A DNA stretch of 64,000 nt from Flavobacteriales bacterium. GTDB lineage: Bacteria > Bacteroidota > Bacteroidia > UBA10329. A program made the translations under genes and the position numbers. The DNA is taken from positions 69,208-133,207 of the forward strand of contig JACJZP010000007.1 in NCBI GenBank assembly GCA_020635535.1. The letters run 5' to 3'. Position 1 is the first letter of the stretch, and every line of letters starts with the position of its first letter. Below, piece by piece: positions 9,050-17,712 of this stretch. The notes under the pieces are model-generated. The model had not been told where the DNA came from and did not search any database. It was given only the letters and a program-made list of their open reading frames with translations.

Positions 9050-10510
9050 ATGAAAATCCTGCGCTGGTCAATCCCCGTTGCCATTTTTGTAGCGCTTCTT
9101 AGCAACGGTTGTAAGAAAGATGTCCTCAATAATGATGGCGTACTGACCTTTTCGGTTGATACTGTGATCTTTGACACGGTATTCACCACAGTAGGTTCAG
9201 CAACCCGCCAGTTCAAAATCTATAACCCGAGTTCTAAAGAGGTGAATATTTCCTCCATCATGCTGGCAGGCGGTCAACAGTCTAAATACCGAATGAATCT
9301 TGATGGCGTTCCTGGAGTCGCCTACAGCAATATTAAGATTCCAGGTAAAGACTCACTGTTTGTTTTTGTGGATGTAACGCTGGATCCGAACAATCAGTCT
9401 CAACCAGCTATTGTAACCGATAGCATCGTTTTCAATACGAACGGAAACATTCAAGATGTGGATCTGGCCGCATTTGGCTGGGACGCAGACTTTACCTACC
9501 CCACTGTTTTCAACAATCCTATTGGCCCTTACACCTTTTTGGACTGTGATATTACGTGGACCTCAATTGAACCACATGTCATCTATGGTTGGGCTGTTGT
9601 ACCAGAGGGTTGCACACTTACAATTGAGGCAGGTACAAACGTTTACAGTCACAAGAATTCTGGAATTATTGTGGATGAAGGCGGTACTCTAATCGTTAAC
9701 GGAACACCTCAAAACCCAGTGACCTTTGCCAGCGATCGTTTAGATGATTTTTACGAAGATCAGGCTGGAGAATGGAATGCCATTTGGCTTTATGCTGGCA
9801 GTGTGGACAACGAAATCCATGGGGCACTGATTAAAAACGGAAACATCGGTGTAAGGGTAGATTCGCTCAAAGCCAATGCCAATCCAAACTTGGTAATGAC
9901 CAATACGATAATTGAGAACATGGCTGGCATATCGCTACTTTCCTTAGAGGCTACAATTGAAGCATATAACTGTGTTTTTGGAAATGCTGGCCAATATTCT
10001 GTAGCTCTTACACGAGGCGGACACTACGACTTTCTTCACTGCACTATTGGCAATTATTGGGTTAATGGCAATCGTCAAACTCCTGCTCTACTTCTCAACA
10101 ATCAGATAGAAGTGGATGGAATTGTCTACACCTACGACCTCAACCGAGCCTATTTCGGAAATTGTATTGTTTGGGGAAATAATCAAACCGAACTTGGACT
10201 GGATAAAAATCCTGCTTCCAATTTCAACTTTGAGTTTGACAACAGTCTAATGAAAATTGATTTCGATGCTGATGAACCGATTGATATCAGCAACGTTTCT
10301 GAATTCCACGAGATCATCTACAATCAGGACCCGGATTTTGTAAAGCCTTTGGAGAACAACTTCGAATTGGACACCCTTTCTCCAGCCATGGATGCGGGTA
10401 AAGCAAGCATTACCAATTCATTCCCAAGCATTCTGAGCACAGACGTAATTGGAAACTTCCGCCCCTTTGGTGCTCAAGTAGATATCGGTGCCTACGAGCG
10501 GCAGGAATAG
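9050..10510 (+). CDS. Lipoprotein with right-handed beta-helix and choice-of-anchor Q-like C-terminus
   Basis: The N-terminus is a lipoprotein signal: Lys/Arg start, hydrophobic core and lipobox LSNGC, with Cys at about residue 21 followed by Lys-Lys-Asp. The middle holds repeating short beta-strands of the parallel beta-helix type (for example GTLIVNGTPQNPVTFAS and LVMTNTIIENMAGISLL). The end, VDIGAYERQ, matches the tail of choice-of-anchor Q proteins. Such proteins are surface or periplasmic and often bind or cleave polysaccharide, but no catalytic residues can be assigned. A TTG nine bases upstream lies in the promoter box, so the ATG at 9050 is used. Confidence 0.8.
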   Translation: MKILRWSIPVAIFVALLSNGCKKDVLNNDGVLTFSVDTVIFDTVFTTVGSATRQFKIYNPSSKEVNISSIMLAGGQQSKYRMNLDGVPGVAYSNIKIPGKDSLFVFVDVTLDPNNQSQPAIVTDSIVFNTNGNIQDVDLAAFGWDADFTYPTVFNNPIGPYTFLDCDITWTSIEPHVIYGWAVVPEGCTLTIEAGTNVYSHKNSGIIVDEGGTLIVNGTPQNPVTFASDRLDDFYEDQAGEWNAIWLYAGSVDNEIHGALIKNGNIGVRVDSLKANANPNLVMTNTIIENMAGISLLSLEATIEAYNCVFGNAGQYSVALTRGGHYDFLHCTIGNYWVNGNRQTPALLLNNQIEVDGIVYTYDLNRAYFGNCIVWGNNQTELGLDKNPASNFNFEFDNSLMKIDFDADEPIDISNVSEFHEIIYNQDPDFVKPLENNFELDTLSPAMDAGKASITNSFPSILSTDVIGNFRPFGAQVDIGAYERQE

Positions 10511-10519
10511 GAACATCTC

Positions 10520-10527
10520 TATATTTG
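10520..10527 (+). promoter_or_regulatory. TAnnTTTG -7 box for the glycosyltransferase gene
   Basis: TATATTTG lies 25 nt before the ATG at 10553, directly after the stop of the lipoprotein gene. Confidence 0.5.
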
Positions 10528-10552
10528 AGACGTTCCACACTAAAAGCAAGCA

Positions 10553-11839
10553 ATGCGAAAGGCATTGATTCTGGCCTACGATTTCCCTCCGTTCAATTCA
10601 ATTGGTGGACAACGCCCATACAGCTGGTTCAAATACTTTCATGAGTTTGGAATTTATCCGGTGGTGATAACCCGACTGTGGGACATCGATATAAACTCTC
10701 CTGCCGATTATCACAAAGCAAGCAAGGGGAGAGAAACGGTTATTGAAACCCAAGATTTTGGAACGGTGATCAGAGCTCCGTTCAACCCAAATCTCCGTGA
10801 CAGGTTAATGTCCAAGCAGGGAATGTTGACTGGAATATTGAGAAAAACCCTTTCTCTTTTCCAGGTCTTCTCGGAGCATCACACTTCCATCTTTGACAAC
10901 AAGTTCAGCATTTACAGAGAAGCCGATAATTATCTGATATCCAATCAGGTGGACATAATCATTGCTACTGGAGAGCCATTTATTCTTTTCAGCTATGCAG
11001 CAAAGCTGAGCCGGAAATTCAATATTCCGTGGGTTGCTGATTACCGTGACGGATGGAGCACCAACAACAACTTGGATCGACCATCATTTCAAAATCGGAT
11101 GTTCCGTGCATATTTCAAAAGTGTTGAACGTGCGGTCGTTAAGTCTGCAAAGCTGATCACCACTGCTTCTCCCGACTTTTCGAGGAGATCTGCGGCCTTG
11201 ATGAACAAGCCCGCTTCAGCAGTCCCCGTCATTTACAATGGTTATTTTCAAGAGTTGCACTCAAACCTGAAAACAGTAGCCCTTAATCCAGTTTTCAGCA
11301 TTGCTCACGCTGGAACAATCTACCCGTTTCAAAGAGTTGAGACGTTTCTTGAGGGAGTCAATTTGTTCTTGGCCAGACATCCTGAAAGAAAAATTGAACT
11401 GACCTTCTACGGATTGAACATGTTCCCAGATCAATTGAGTAGAATAAAATCTTTCCGATCAAAAACAAACATTCAATTCACAGACAAAATTCCCCATGAG
11501 GAGATGATTTCTAAGCTCTGTTCAGCGCATGTTCAACTACTCTTGGCAACACCAGAGGTCAACCAGATATATGCTAAGGTGTTCGACTATCTGGCCACAG
11601 GTCGTCCAATCCTGATGGTTGAAAATGACAAAGGTCCGCTTGAAGAGATTCTATCGAAGAGACCGAATGCAGGCATTTGTTCTACTGAAGAAGAGGTTGC
11701 CGAATACCTTGAGCGAATGCATTCCCATGAAGAGCAATCGGGAGCAACCATTACTGAAGACCATACATTTACCCGAAGGAATCAGACAAACCGATTTGCG
11801 GAACTTTTGCTATCAACAATTGAAAAGAAAAATCAATGA
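10553..11839 (+). CDS. Glycosyltransferase, GT-B fold (group 1 / family 4-like)
   Basis: The 428-aa protein begins MRKALILAYDFPP followed by GGQRP, the N-terminal Gly-rich strand-loop of GT-B glycosyltransferases. The C-terminal half carries the group 1 donor-binding region, with a His-Ala-Gly-Thr strand (IAHAGTIYPFQ), VQLLLATPE and KVFDYLATGRPILM, in which the Glu of the usual E-x7-E motif is partly replaced. No signal peptide or membrane span is visible, so it probably works at the inner face of the membrane on lipid-linked or surface glycan. The stop overlaps the next gene by 4 bp. Donor and acceptor sugars cannot be told. Confidence 0.85.
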   Translation: MRKALILAYDFPPFNSIGGQRPYSWFKYFHEFGIYPVVITRLWDIDINSPADYHKASKGRETVIETQDFGTVIRAPFNPNLRDRLMSKQGMLTGILRKTLSLFQVFSEHHTSIFDNKFSIYREADNYLISNQVDIIIATGEPFILFSYAAKLSRKFNIPWVADYRDGWSTNNNLDRPSFQNRMFRAYFKSVERAVVKSAKLITTASPDFSRRSAALMNKPASAVPVIYNGYFQELHSNLKTVALNPVFSIAHAGTIYPFQRVETFLEGVNLFLARHPERKIELTFYGLNMFPDQLSRIKSFRSKTNIQFTDKIPHEEMISKLCSAHVQLLLATPEVNQIYAKVFDYLATGRPILMVENDKGPLEEILSKRPNAGICSTEEEVAEYLERMHSHEEQSGATITEDHTFTRRNQTNRFAELLLSTIEKKNQ

Positions 11840-12663
11840 TAAATACAGTTTTTAAGGAGGGGCTCTTTGAAGGTAAAGTTGCCTTGGTTACCGGTGGAGG
11901 AACGGGCATTGGACTGCGAATTGCACGAGAATTGGGACAATTGGGTGCAACGGTTGTCATTGCCAGTCGAAGTATGGATAAACTGAATGCTGGATTGAAA
12001 ATTCTACTTGAAGATGGCTCGACAGCTTCCGCTTTGGAATGTAATATCCGCGATGAGGAAAGCGTGAAAACATGCATTACCGAAGTGGTCAAAAAACATG
12101 GTGGCGTAGATATACTGGTGAATAACGGAGGCGGTCAGTTCCCATCTCCCGCAGAGTTCATCAATCGTAAGGGATGGCATGCAGTTGTAGAAACCAATTT
12201 AACTGGCACATTTTTCCTTACCCAAGAGGTCTTCAACCAATCCATGCGAAACAAAGGCGGTGTAGTGGTCAACATTACAATGGACAATAAAAATGGATTC
12301 CCGATGCTTTCTCATTCAGCGGCTGCTCGGGCCGGTATTCAAAACCTGACCATGAGTCTTGCCAACGAATGGGGAAAATATGGTGTACGAATTAACAGTG
12401 TTGCTCCTGGCACCATCGAATCAAGCGGGTTGGACAGTTACGCACCACAGTTTCAGGATTTTGTACGTGGCTACGGGAAACACAACCAGCATTTTCGCTT
12501 AGGAACTGAGGCCGAAATTGCAGCAGCGGTTGTATTCCTTGCTTCTCCCGCTGCATCATTCATTACTGGAGTTAATCTTGCAGTTGACGGTGGTGAGTCC
12601 ATTTACACACCGTTGCTGCCACCGATTGACAACGAAAGAAACCCGAAATTCGATGATGAATGA
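11836..12663 (+). CDS. SDR family oxidoreductase, peroxisomal trans-2-enoyl-CoA reductase (PECR)-like
   Basis: This is an NAD(P)-binding Rossmann enzyme with TGGGTGIG (residues 19-26) and NNGGG (residues 96-100). The classical YxxxK pair is replaced by Ser161-x3-Arg165 within HSAAARAG, as in the trans-2-enoyl-CoA reductase branch. The tail SPAASFITG and VDGG also fits that branch, which includes mammalian PECR. It likely reduces an enoyl-CoA in fatty-acid elongation or degradation. The ATG overlaps the glycosyltransferase stop (ATGA), implying coupling. A sterol-desaturase-like gene follows 49 bp downstream, which suggests lipid metabolism. The exact substrate is inference. Confidence 0.85.
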   Translation: MINTVFKEGLFEGKVALVTGGGTGIGLRIARELGQLGATVVIASRSMDKLNAGLKILLEDGSTASALECNIRDEESVKTCITEVVKKHGGVDILVNNGGGQFPSPAEFINRKGWHAVVETNLTGTFFLTQEVFNQSMRNKGGVVVNITMDNKNGFPMLSHSAAARAGIQNLTMSLANEWGKYGVRINSVAPGTIESSGLDSYAPQFQDFVRGYGKHNQHFRLGTEAEIAAAVVFLASPAASFITGVNLAVDGGESIYTPLLPPIDNERNPKFDDE

Positions 12664-12712
12664 CCGCAGTCAGTGGAGTCAGTTGCGGTGAGTTTATCTT
12701 CGTTCGTGTGAA

Positions 12713-13642
12713 ATGAAAAGCCTATTTGAAATATACAGTTCGCCAGAAGTGTGGGGGTTTACGGATGATGTAACCGTGTACTTCGTTCCTGGATTTTTGA
12801 TTCTGATCGCTCTGGAGATCTATGTGAGCCATCGCGAAAAGATGAAAATTCACGAACCGAAAGATAGCTTGGCCAGCATTGGAATGGGCATTGGTTCGTT
12901 GATCATTGGGTTTGGTGTCAAATTCGCGGCATTCGGGCTTTTCCTCTATCTATACCAGTTTGATATTCTTGGACTTCGCCAGTATTTGGGCATGGACAAG
13001 TGGTATGCTTGGCTTATCCTATTGTTTGCAGATGATTTCTGCTTCTACTGGCATCATCGTCTAAGTCATCATATCAGAATTCTGTGGGCGGCCCATATCA
13101 ACCATCACTCCTCAGTCAATTACAACTTGGCTGTGGCATTGCGCCAAAGTTGGACCGAAATCCTCTATAAATACACCTTCTGGATCATGCTTCCGCTTAT
13201 AGGTTTTCATCCTATCATGATTTTTACCATGATGGGCATCAGTCTGCTTTATCAATTCTGGGTGCATACCAAGACCATCAAAAGAATGGGGCCTTTAGAA
13301 TGGATAATGAACACTCCTTCCCATCACCGGGTTCATCACGCAAGTAATGCCCGCTACTTGGATAGGAATCATGCTGGGATTTTCATTATCTGGGATAGAC
13401 TTTTTGGCACTTTCCAAGAAGAACTGGACGAAGATCCAGTTGTCTATGGCATCACTTCCAATATTCACACCTACAACCTGTTTAAAATAGCGTTCCATGA
13501 GTTTCAGAACATTTGGAAGGATGTGAAGGAAGCTCCAGACCTTAAAAGCAAGTTGGCCTACATTTTTGCTCCTCCGGGTTGGAGTCATGATGGAAGAAGT
13601 AAAACCTCCGACCAAATGCGCCAAGAGGCGGGTTTGACCTGA
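12713..13642 (+). CDS. Sterol desaturase / fatty acid hydroxylase family protein (second copy)
   Basis: This 309-aa membrane di-iron enzyme has the full histidine set: HRLSH, HINHH and HHRVHH, then RNHAG. It is clearly paralogous to the product of 1783-3012. The stretch GPLEWI(I/M)NTPSHHRVHH is near-identical and both share the late (K/A)PPGW, but this copy stops there and lacks the extra C-terminal membrane helices. It probably hydroxylates or desaturates a lipid chain or headgroup. A TATCTTCG sequence at 12694-12701 is a weak promoter match. The preceding PECR-like gene may be in the same transcript. Confidence 0.85.
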   Translation: MKSLFEIYSSPEVWGFTDDVTVYFVPGFLILIALEIYVSHREKMKIHEPKDSLASIGMGIGSLIIGFGVKFAAFGLFLYLYQFDILGLRQYLGMDKWYAWLILLFADDFCFYWHHRLSHHIRILWAAHINHHSSVNYNLAVALRQSWTEILYKYTFWIMLPLIGFHPIMIFTMMGISLLYQFWVHTKTIKRMGPLEWIMNTPSHHRVHHASNARYLDRNHAGIFIIWDRLFGTFQEELDEDPVVYGITSNIHTYNLFKIAFHEFQNIWKDVKEAPDLKSKLAYIFAPPGWSHDGRSKTSDQMRQEAGLT

Positions 13643-13723
13643 TTTCGGCATTTACGAGATATTACGTACTTGATTTATGCAAACAGGTGGTTATACTTGC
13701 TTGAACCTTTAAATCAAAGTACC

Positions 13724-13912
13724 ATGAAATCAAAGTATCTTTTATTGGCAGCTTGCTTTGTTGCAACCGTTTCCACTGTGGCATGTAAAAAATGTCAAAC
13801 ATGCACGTATCAAGGTCAGGAAACTGAAATTTGCCGAGATAATTACGGTTCTCAGCAACTTTATGATGCGTATATCCTTAGCTTAGAGAATCAAGGTTGG
13901 GACTGTAAATAA
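13724..13912 (+). CDS. Small cysteine-rich lipoprotein
   Basis: A 62-aa product begins MKSKYLLLAACFVATVSTVAC, a lipoprotein signal with lipobox TVAC; the mature part would be about 42 residues. It contains further Cys residues (CKKCQTC, EIC and a Cys near the end), enough for two disulfides. The open frame extends 18 codons upstream, but only the ATG at 13724 gives a signal peptide. It has its own strong terminator just after the stop. Function is not recognised. Similar short Cys-rich lipoproteins are common but uncharacterised in Bacteroidetes. Confidence 0.75.
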   Translation: MKSKYLLLAACFVATVSTVACKKCQTCTYQGQETEICRDNYGSQQLYDAYILSLENQGWDCK

Positions 13913-13930
13913 ACCTGATCCTTTTACAAA

Positions 13931-13965
13931 GAGAAGGCGAACCAGATGGTTCGCCTTCTCTTTTT
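13931..13965. terminator. Bidirectional terminator between the small lipoprotein gene and clpX
   Basis: A perfect 13-bp stem (13931-13943 with 13948-13960) has a 4-nt loop and is followed by five T on the plus strand. The minus side ends in a weaker T-rich tail, so it may also end the convergent clpX transcript. Confidence 0.9.
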
Positions 13966-13981
13966 CCAATCAAGGTCGTAG

Positions 13982-15226
13982 CTAAGCTGCTTTCAACTTA
14001 CTTATAGTTGAGTTAGTGAGTTTCTCTTCTGCATATTCTCTGGTAACAACCATGTGCTTGTCATCAGTTGATGGTAATTCAAACATGGCGTCAATGAGTA
14101 TGGCTTCGCAGATTGATCGGAGCCCACGAGCTCCCAAGCTGAATTCGATTGCTTTCTCCACAATGAAATCAAGCACTCCTTCTTCTATCTCAAGCTCAAT
14201 GTCATCCATCTTGAACAACTTCTTGTACTGCTTCACCAGTGCATTCTTAGGCTCTGTAAGAATTCGTTTCAAGGCATCTGCATCCAATGGATCCAAGTGT
14301 GTAACAACCGGTAATCGACCGATCAGTTCAGGAATAAGACCGAACTGCTTGATGTCTTGAGCAGAAATGTACTGAAGCAGATTATCCTCGTCAATTTCCT
14401 CTCGACCGTTATGAGAAGCATAACCAATGGTCTGCTTCTTCATTCGCTTGGCAATGATCTTCTCTATTCCATCAAAGGCTCCACCGCATACAAACAGAAT
14501 GTTCTTGGTATCAATGGCAACCATTTTCTGTTCCGGGTGCTTCCTTCCACCCTGTGGCGGAACATTGACAATGGACCCCTCCAGCAGCTTCAACAGACCT
14601 TGCTGAACACCTTCACCAGATACATCACGAGTAATTGATGCATTATCGCCTTTTCTGGCAATTTTATCCACCTCATCAATGAACACGATTCCTTTCTCAG
14701 CGGCAGCCTGATCGTAATCTGCAGCCTGAAGCAATCGACTTAGAATACTTTCCACATCTTCCCCTACATAGCCACTTTCCGTTAGCACTGTAGCATCAGC
14801 AATACAAAACGGAACGTTCAACATTTTGGCAATGGTCCTGGCAAGCAAGGTTTTACCCGTACCTGTTCTACCCACCAGAATAATATTGGACTTCTCTACT
14901 TCGATGTCGTCATTGTCACTCTTCTTCTGCACCAATCGCTTAAAGTGATTGTATACGGCAACCGAGAGCACTTTTTTGGCCTGATCCTGCCCGATGACAT
15001 ACTCATCCAAGAAGGTCTTGATCTCTATTGGCTTAAGAAGATTCAACGATTGATGAATATTCTTATCCTGCTTGCTGGCAAACTCCTCGTTGACGATCTG
15101 ATACGCTTGCGCAATACAACGGTCACAGATGTGCCCATTGATACCAGCGATCAGAACCGCAGTGTCCTGTTTATCCCGTCCGCAGAACGAACACTTGATG
15201 TGATCCTTTTCTTTCGTAGCTTTCAT
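13982..15226 (-). CDS. clpX: ATP-dependent Clp protease ATP-binding subunit ClpX
   Basis: ClpX is the unfoldase that feeds tagged proteins to ClpP. The sequence has an N-terminal zinc-binding domain (CSFCGRD and CDRC), Walker A GRTGTGKT, Walker B IVFIDEVDKI, an IGYASH loop region where ClpX normally carries its ClpP-contacting IGF-type loop, and a sensor 2 GARGLRSICE. The 414-aa length is normal. It lies 74 bp downstream of clpP on the same strand, the common clpP-clpX order, and follows tig in the same direction, so a tig-clpP-clpX transcript is likely. Confidence 0.97.
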   Translation of the reverse strand: MKATKEKDHIKCSFCGRDKQDTAVLIAGINGHICDRCIAQAYQIVNEEFASKQDKNIHQSLNLLKPIEIKTFLDEYVIGQDQAKKVLSVAVYNHFKRLVQKKSDNDDIEVEKSNIILVGRTGTGKTLLARTIAKMLNVPFCIADATVLTESGYVGEDVESILSRLLQAADYDQAAAEKGIVFIDEVDKIARKGDNASITRDVSGEGVQQGLLKLLEGSIVNVPPQGGRKHPEQKMVAIDTKNILFVCGGAFDGIEKIIAKRMKKQTIGYASHNGREEIDEDNLLQYISAQDIKQFGLIPELIGRLPVVTHLDPLDADALKRILTEPKNALVKQYKKLFKMDDIELEIEEGVLDFIVEKAIEFSLGARGLRSICEAILIDAMFELPSTDDKHMVVTREYAEEKLTNSTISKLKAA

Positions 15227-15300
15227 CTAGTTCCTGTTCCTCAATCCCAAAGCAAAGTAAGTTCTACTTACAATGCCGTAAATGGTTTCAAGGCTTTAAG

Positions 15301-15960
15301 TTACTTAGTTCTGGTGAGAACTTCATCGATCATACCGTATTCCTTGGCTTCTTCAGAGGTCATCCAGTAATCGCGGTCACTGTCTTCCCATACCTTGTCA
15401 TACTTCTGACCTGAATGAGTTGCAATAATATCGTAAAGCTCCTTTTTCAGCTTTGCGATCTCTCTTGCGGTGATCTCGATGTCTGAAGCCTGACCTTGCG
15501 CACCGCCCAACGGTTGATGAATCATGACTCTCGAATGCTTCAACGCAGTTCGCTTGCCTTTAGTACCAGCGCACAATAGAACTGCTCCCATCGAAGCTGC
15601 CATTCCTGTACAAATGGTAGCCACATCTGGGGCGATGTATTGCATGGTATCGTAAATACCAAGCCCAGCATAAACAGAGCCGCCAGGCGAGTTCAAATAA
15701 ACTTGAATATCCTTTTTGCTATCGGCACTTTCCAAGAACAGAAGTTGTGCTTGGATTATATTGGCAACCGTATCGTCAATTCCTGTTCCGAGGAATATAA
15801 TGCGGTCCATCATAAGTCGCGAGAAAACGTCCATTTGCGCTACATTGAGCTGACGTTCCTCAATAATATATGGTGTCATGCTGCTGACCACATCGTCAAA
15901 AGTGGTACTGCTAATGCCCTTATGCTTTATTGCGTATTTTCTGAATTCGTATCCGTCCAT
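15301..15960 (-). CDS. clpP: ATP-dependent Clp protease proteolytic subunit ClpP
   Basis: This is the serine peptidase that forms the ClpXP barrel. The catalytic triad is readable: Ser123 in GMAASMGA, His148 in MIHQPLGG and Asp197 in SDRDYWM. The handle region and oligomer contacts look normal. The frame is open a further 25 codons upstream, but family proteins start near the [10 protein letters not shown] segment, so the ATG at 15960 is chosen, giving 219 aa. An imperfect palindrome with arms at 16007-16013 and 16036-16042 lies in its leader. Confidence 0.97.
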   Translation of the reverse strand: MDGYEFRKYAIKHKGISSTTFDDVVSSMTPYIIEERQLNVAQMDVFSRLMMDRIIFLGTGIDDTVANIIQAQLLFLESADSKKDIQVYLNSPGGSVYAGLGIYDTMQYIAPDVATICTGMAASMGAVLLCAGTKGKRTALKHSRVMIHQPLGGAQGQASDIEITAREIAKLKKELYDIIATHSGQKYDKVWEDSDRDYWMTSEEAKEYGMIDEVLTRTK

Positions 15961-16068
15961 TTCGTTTATCCGTTCTTGTCTATTAATGAATTGCCCTATA
16001 CGGCAAGTGCCGAATATCGCAATTAATAGCAACACTCGGCACCTACAAAAAGTTCGGGTTATTAACCG

Positions 16069-17436
16069 TTAACTGTTCTCTTTCGAAAGCATGTCATAAA
16101 ACTTCTCGCTGGTAGTCTTCTTCTCAGTCAAAGTAGCCTGATCCTTGAAGTAAGCCATTACCTTATCATCAAAAAGTTGGTCGTTCACCTTACGGACCTC
16201 CTCCTGACGCTGCATGAACTTCTGAACCATGTCTTCCATCATCTCATCATCAGCCTGCTGAATTCCATAAGCGGCAAACTGCTGGCGAAGCTGAGCCCGC
16301 ACACCTTCTTTCAATTCATCTGAAGTTACCTTGATATCGTTATCGCGAATGATCTTGTTCTCGATCAATTGCCACTTCAGACCATCTCGGTAATTCGGGT
16401 ATTCCTGCTCGATCTGATCACGGGTAGGTTTCTTCTCTCCCACTGTTGTCAACCAACGCTTCAAGAACTCATCTGGAAGTTCGATCTTGGTGTTTTTCAG
16501 AATATCGAGAACAATGTCATTCTTCAGTTTTCTATCACTTTCCTTGGCGAAGTAAGCCGCATAATCTTCCTTGATCTTGGCTTTCATATCATCCAGATTC
16601 TTCACAGAACCGTCAGGAAATGACTTCTTGAAGAACTCTTCGTTCAATTCGGCTGGCTTCAATCGCTGAATCTTCTCAACGGTTATCTTGAACTTTTCAT
16701 TCACACTTGGAAGCTCCTCTTTTGAAACACCCAACATGGCAGCCATATCTCCTTCGTGTTGAGAGAAATCTCTGAATTTCACGGTAAGTGAGTCCTTCAA
16801 TTTCTTGCCGATCAAAGGTTTCTTCACATCGTCTTTCAGAGTATCGAGCGAGATGCTGGAAGTGTTCATTACTCCGCCTTCCTTAATGCTCTCATCATCA
16901 TTCAACTCAACCCACTGAACACGAACAAGGTCATTATCGGCAATGGTATCGTGTTCCACCATTTCTCCGCTGCGCTTCGAGATGTTCTCGAGTGAGTTCT
17001 CGATATCCTTCTCTGTTGCTTCAATTACATAATGATCGAACTTGAAATTCTTACCTAGCTCAAGATTGATCTTCGGTGCAAGACCAAGATCGTAAGTGAA
17101 TTCCATATCTGCTGGATTCTCCCAATCTGCCTTGGGCTCAACAGCTTCTGATGGAAGCGGATTTCCAAGAATGTCAATATTCTCGTTTCCAATGAACTCG
17201 TACAACTTATTGCCGAGCATCTTATTCACCTCATCAACCAGAACAGAAGGTCCATACATCTTCTTCACCATACTTACTGGCACCTTTCCAGGTCTGAATC
17301 CTGGCATTTTAGCCTTTTTGGCGTGTTCCCTCAACACCTTCTCAACCTGAGGCTGATAATCTGCCGGTTCCAACTTAATGGTAACCCGCGCGTTCAGTTC
17401 GTCAATGGTCTCTTTGGTAATGTTCATTGTGCTCAT
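16069..17436 (-). CDS. tig: Trigger factor (ribosome-associated chaperone)
   Basis: Trigger factor binds nascent chains at the ribosome exit. The N-terminal ribosome-binding domain is recognisable, with the signature GFRPGKVP at about residues 47-54 (usual form GFRxGKxP). A divergent PPIase-like domain follows (about 150-240), then the long helical C-terminal chaperone arms ending near MLSKENS. The 455-aa length fits Bacteroidetes homologues. A second ATG three codons in (17427) is an equally good start. The gene precedes clpP and clpX, the frequent tig-clpP-clpX order. A terminator and tRNA-Leu lie just upstream. Confidence 0.93.
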   Translation of the reverse strand: MSTMNITKETIDELNARVTIKLEPADYQPQVEKVLREHAKKAKMPGFRPGKVPVSMVKKMYGPSVLVDEVNKMLGNKLYEFIGNENIDILGNPLPSEAVEPKADWENPADMEFTYDLGLAPKINLELGKNFKFDHYVIEATEKDIENSLENISKRSGEMVEHDTIADNDLVRVQWVELNDDESIKEGGVMNTSSISLDTLKDDVKKPLIGKKLKDSLTVKFRDFSQHEGDMAAMLGVSKEELPSVNEKFKITVEKIQRLKPAELNEEFFKKSFPDGSVKNLDDMKAKIKEDYAAYFAKESDRKLKNDIVLDILKNTKIELPDEFLKRWLTTVGEKKPTRDQIEQEYPNYRDGLKWQLIENKIIRDNDIKVTSDELKEGVRAQLRQQFAAYGIQQADDEMMEDMVQKFMQRQEEVRKVNDQLFDDKVMAYFKDQATLTEKKTTSEKFYDMLSKENS

Positions 17437-17454
17437 TTACAGATTGTCGTTAGC

Positions 17455-17489
17455 AAAAAAGGGAACCGTCTTCCAACAGTTCCCTTTTT
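17455..17489 (-). terminator. Intrinsic terminator between tRNA-Leu and tig
   Basis: On the minus strand AAAAAGGGAAC pairs with GTTCCCTTTTT and is followed by T residues and a GC. It ends the tRNA-Leu transcript about 20 nt before tig. Confidence 0.8.
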
Positions 17490-17500
17490 CGTTTCTTAAG

Positions 17501-17582
17501 TGCGGATGGAGGGACTCGAACCCACACACCTCGCGGCACCAGATCCTAAGTCTGGCGTGTCTACCAATTTCACCACATCCGC
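17501..17582 (-). tRNA. tRNA-Leu (anticodon TAG)
   Basis: The 82-nt gene reads GCGGATGTGG at the 5' end and pairs with CATCCGC at the 3' end, followed by discriminator A. The anticodon loop CTTAGGA places TAG in the anticodon, and there is a long variable arm and a TTCGAGT T-loop. The terminal CCA is not encoded. It reads CUA/CUG-type leucine codons. Confidence 0.95.
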
Positions 17583-17618
17583 AAGAATTCAAAAGAACCT
17601 TCCCGAAAAACGGGAGCG

Positions 17619-17626
17619 CAAAGGTA
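17619..17626 (-). promoter_or_regulatory. TAnnTTTG -7 box for tRNA-Leu
   Basis: TACCTTTG on the minus strand lies 36 nt before the mature 5' end of tRNA-Leu. This leaves a normal precursor leader. Confidence 0.55.
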
Positions 17627-17685
17627 ATTTCTTTTTTCAATTTCCAAACGCATTTTTAAACACATTGAGCGGGCGTTGCTTGCCT

Positions 17686-17693
17686 TACCTTTG
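17686..17693 (+). promoter_or_regulatory. TAnnTTTG -7 box for the flavin reductase gene
   Basis: TACCTTTG lies 19 nt before the ATG at 17713. Together with the minus-strand box at 17619 it forms a divergent promoter pair. Confidence 0.6.
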
Positions 17694-17712
17694 CACCCCA
17701 AACTGAAACGCG

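Noticed and set aside
12662..12690. Possible hairpin (ACCGCA with TGCGGT) between the PECR-like gene and the sterol-desaturase paralogue
   Set aside because: The stem is only 6 bp with a 15-nt loop and no T-run; too weak to call a terminator or operator.
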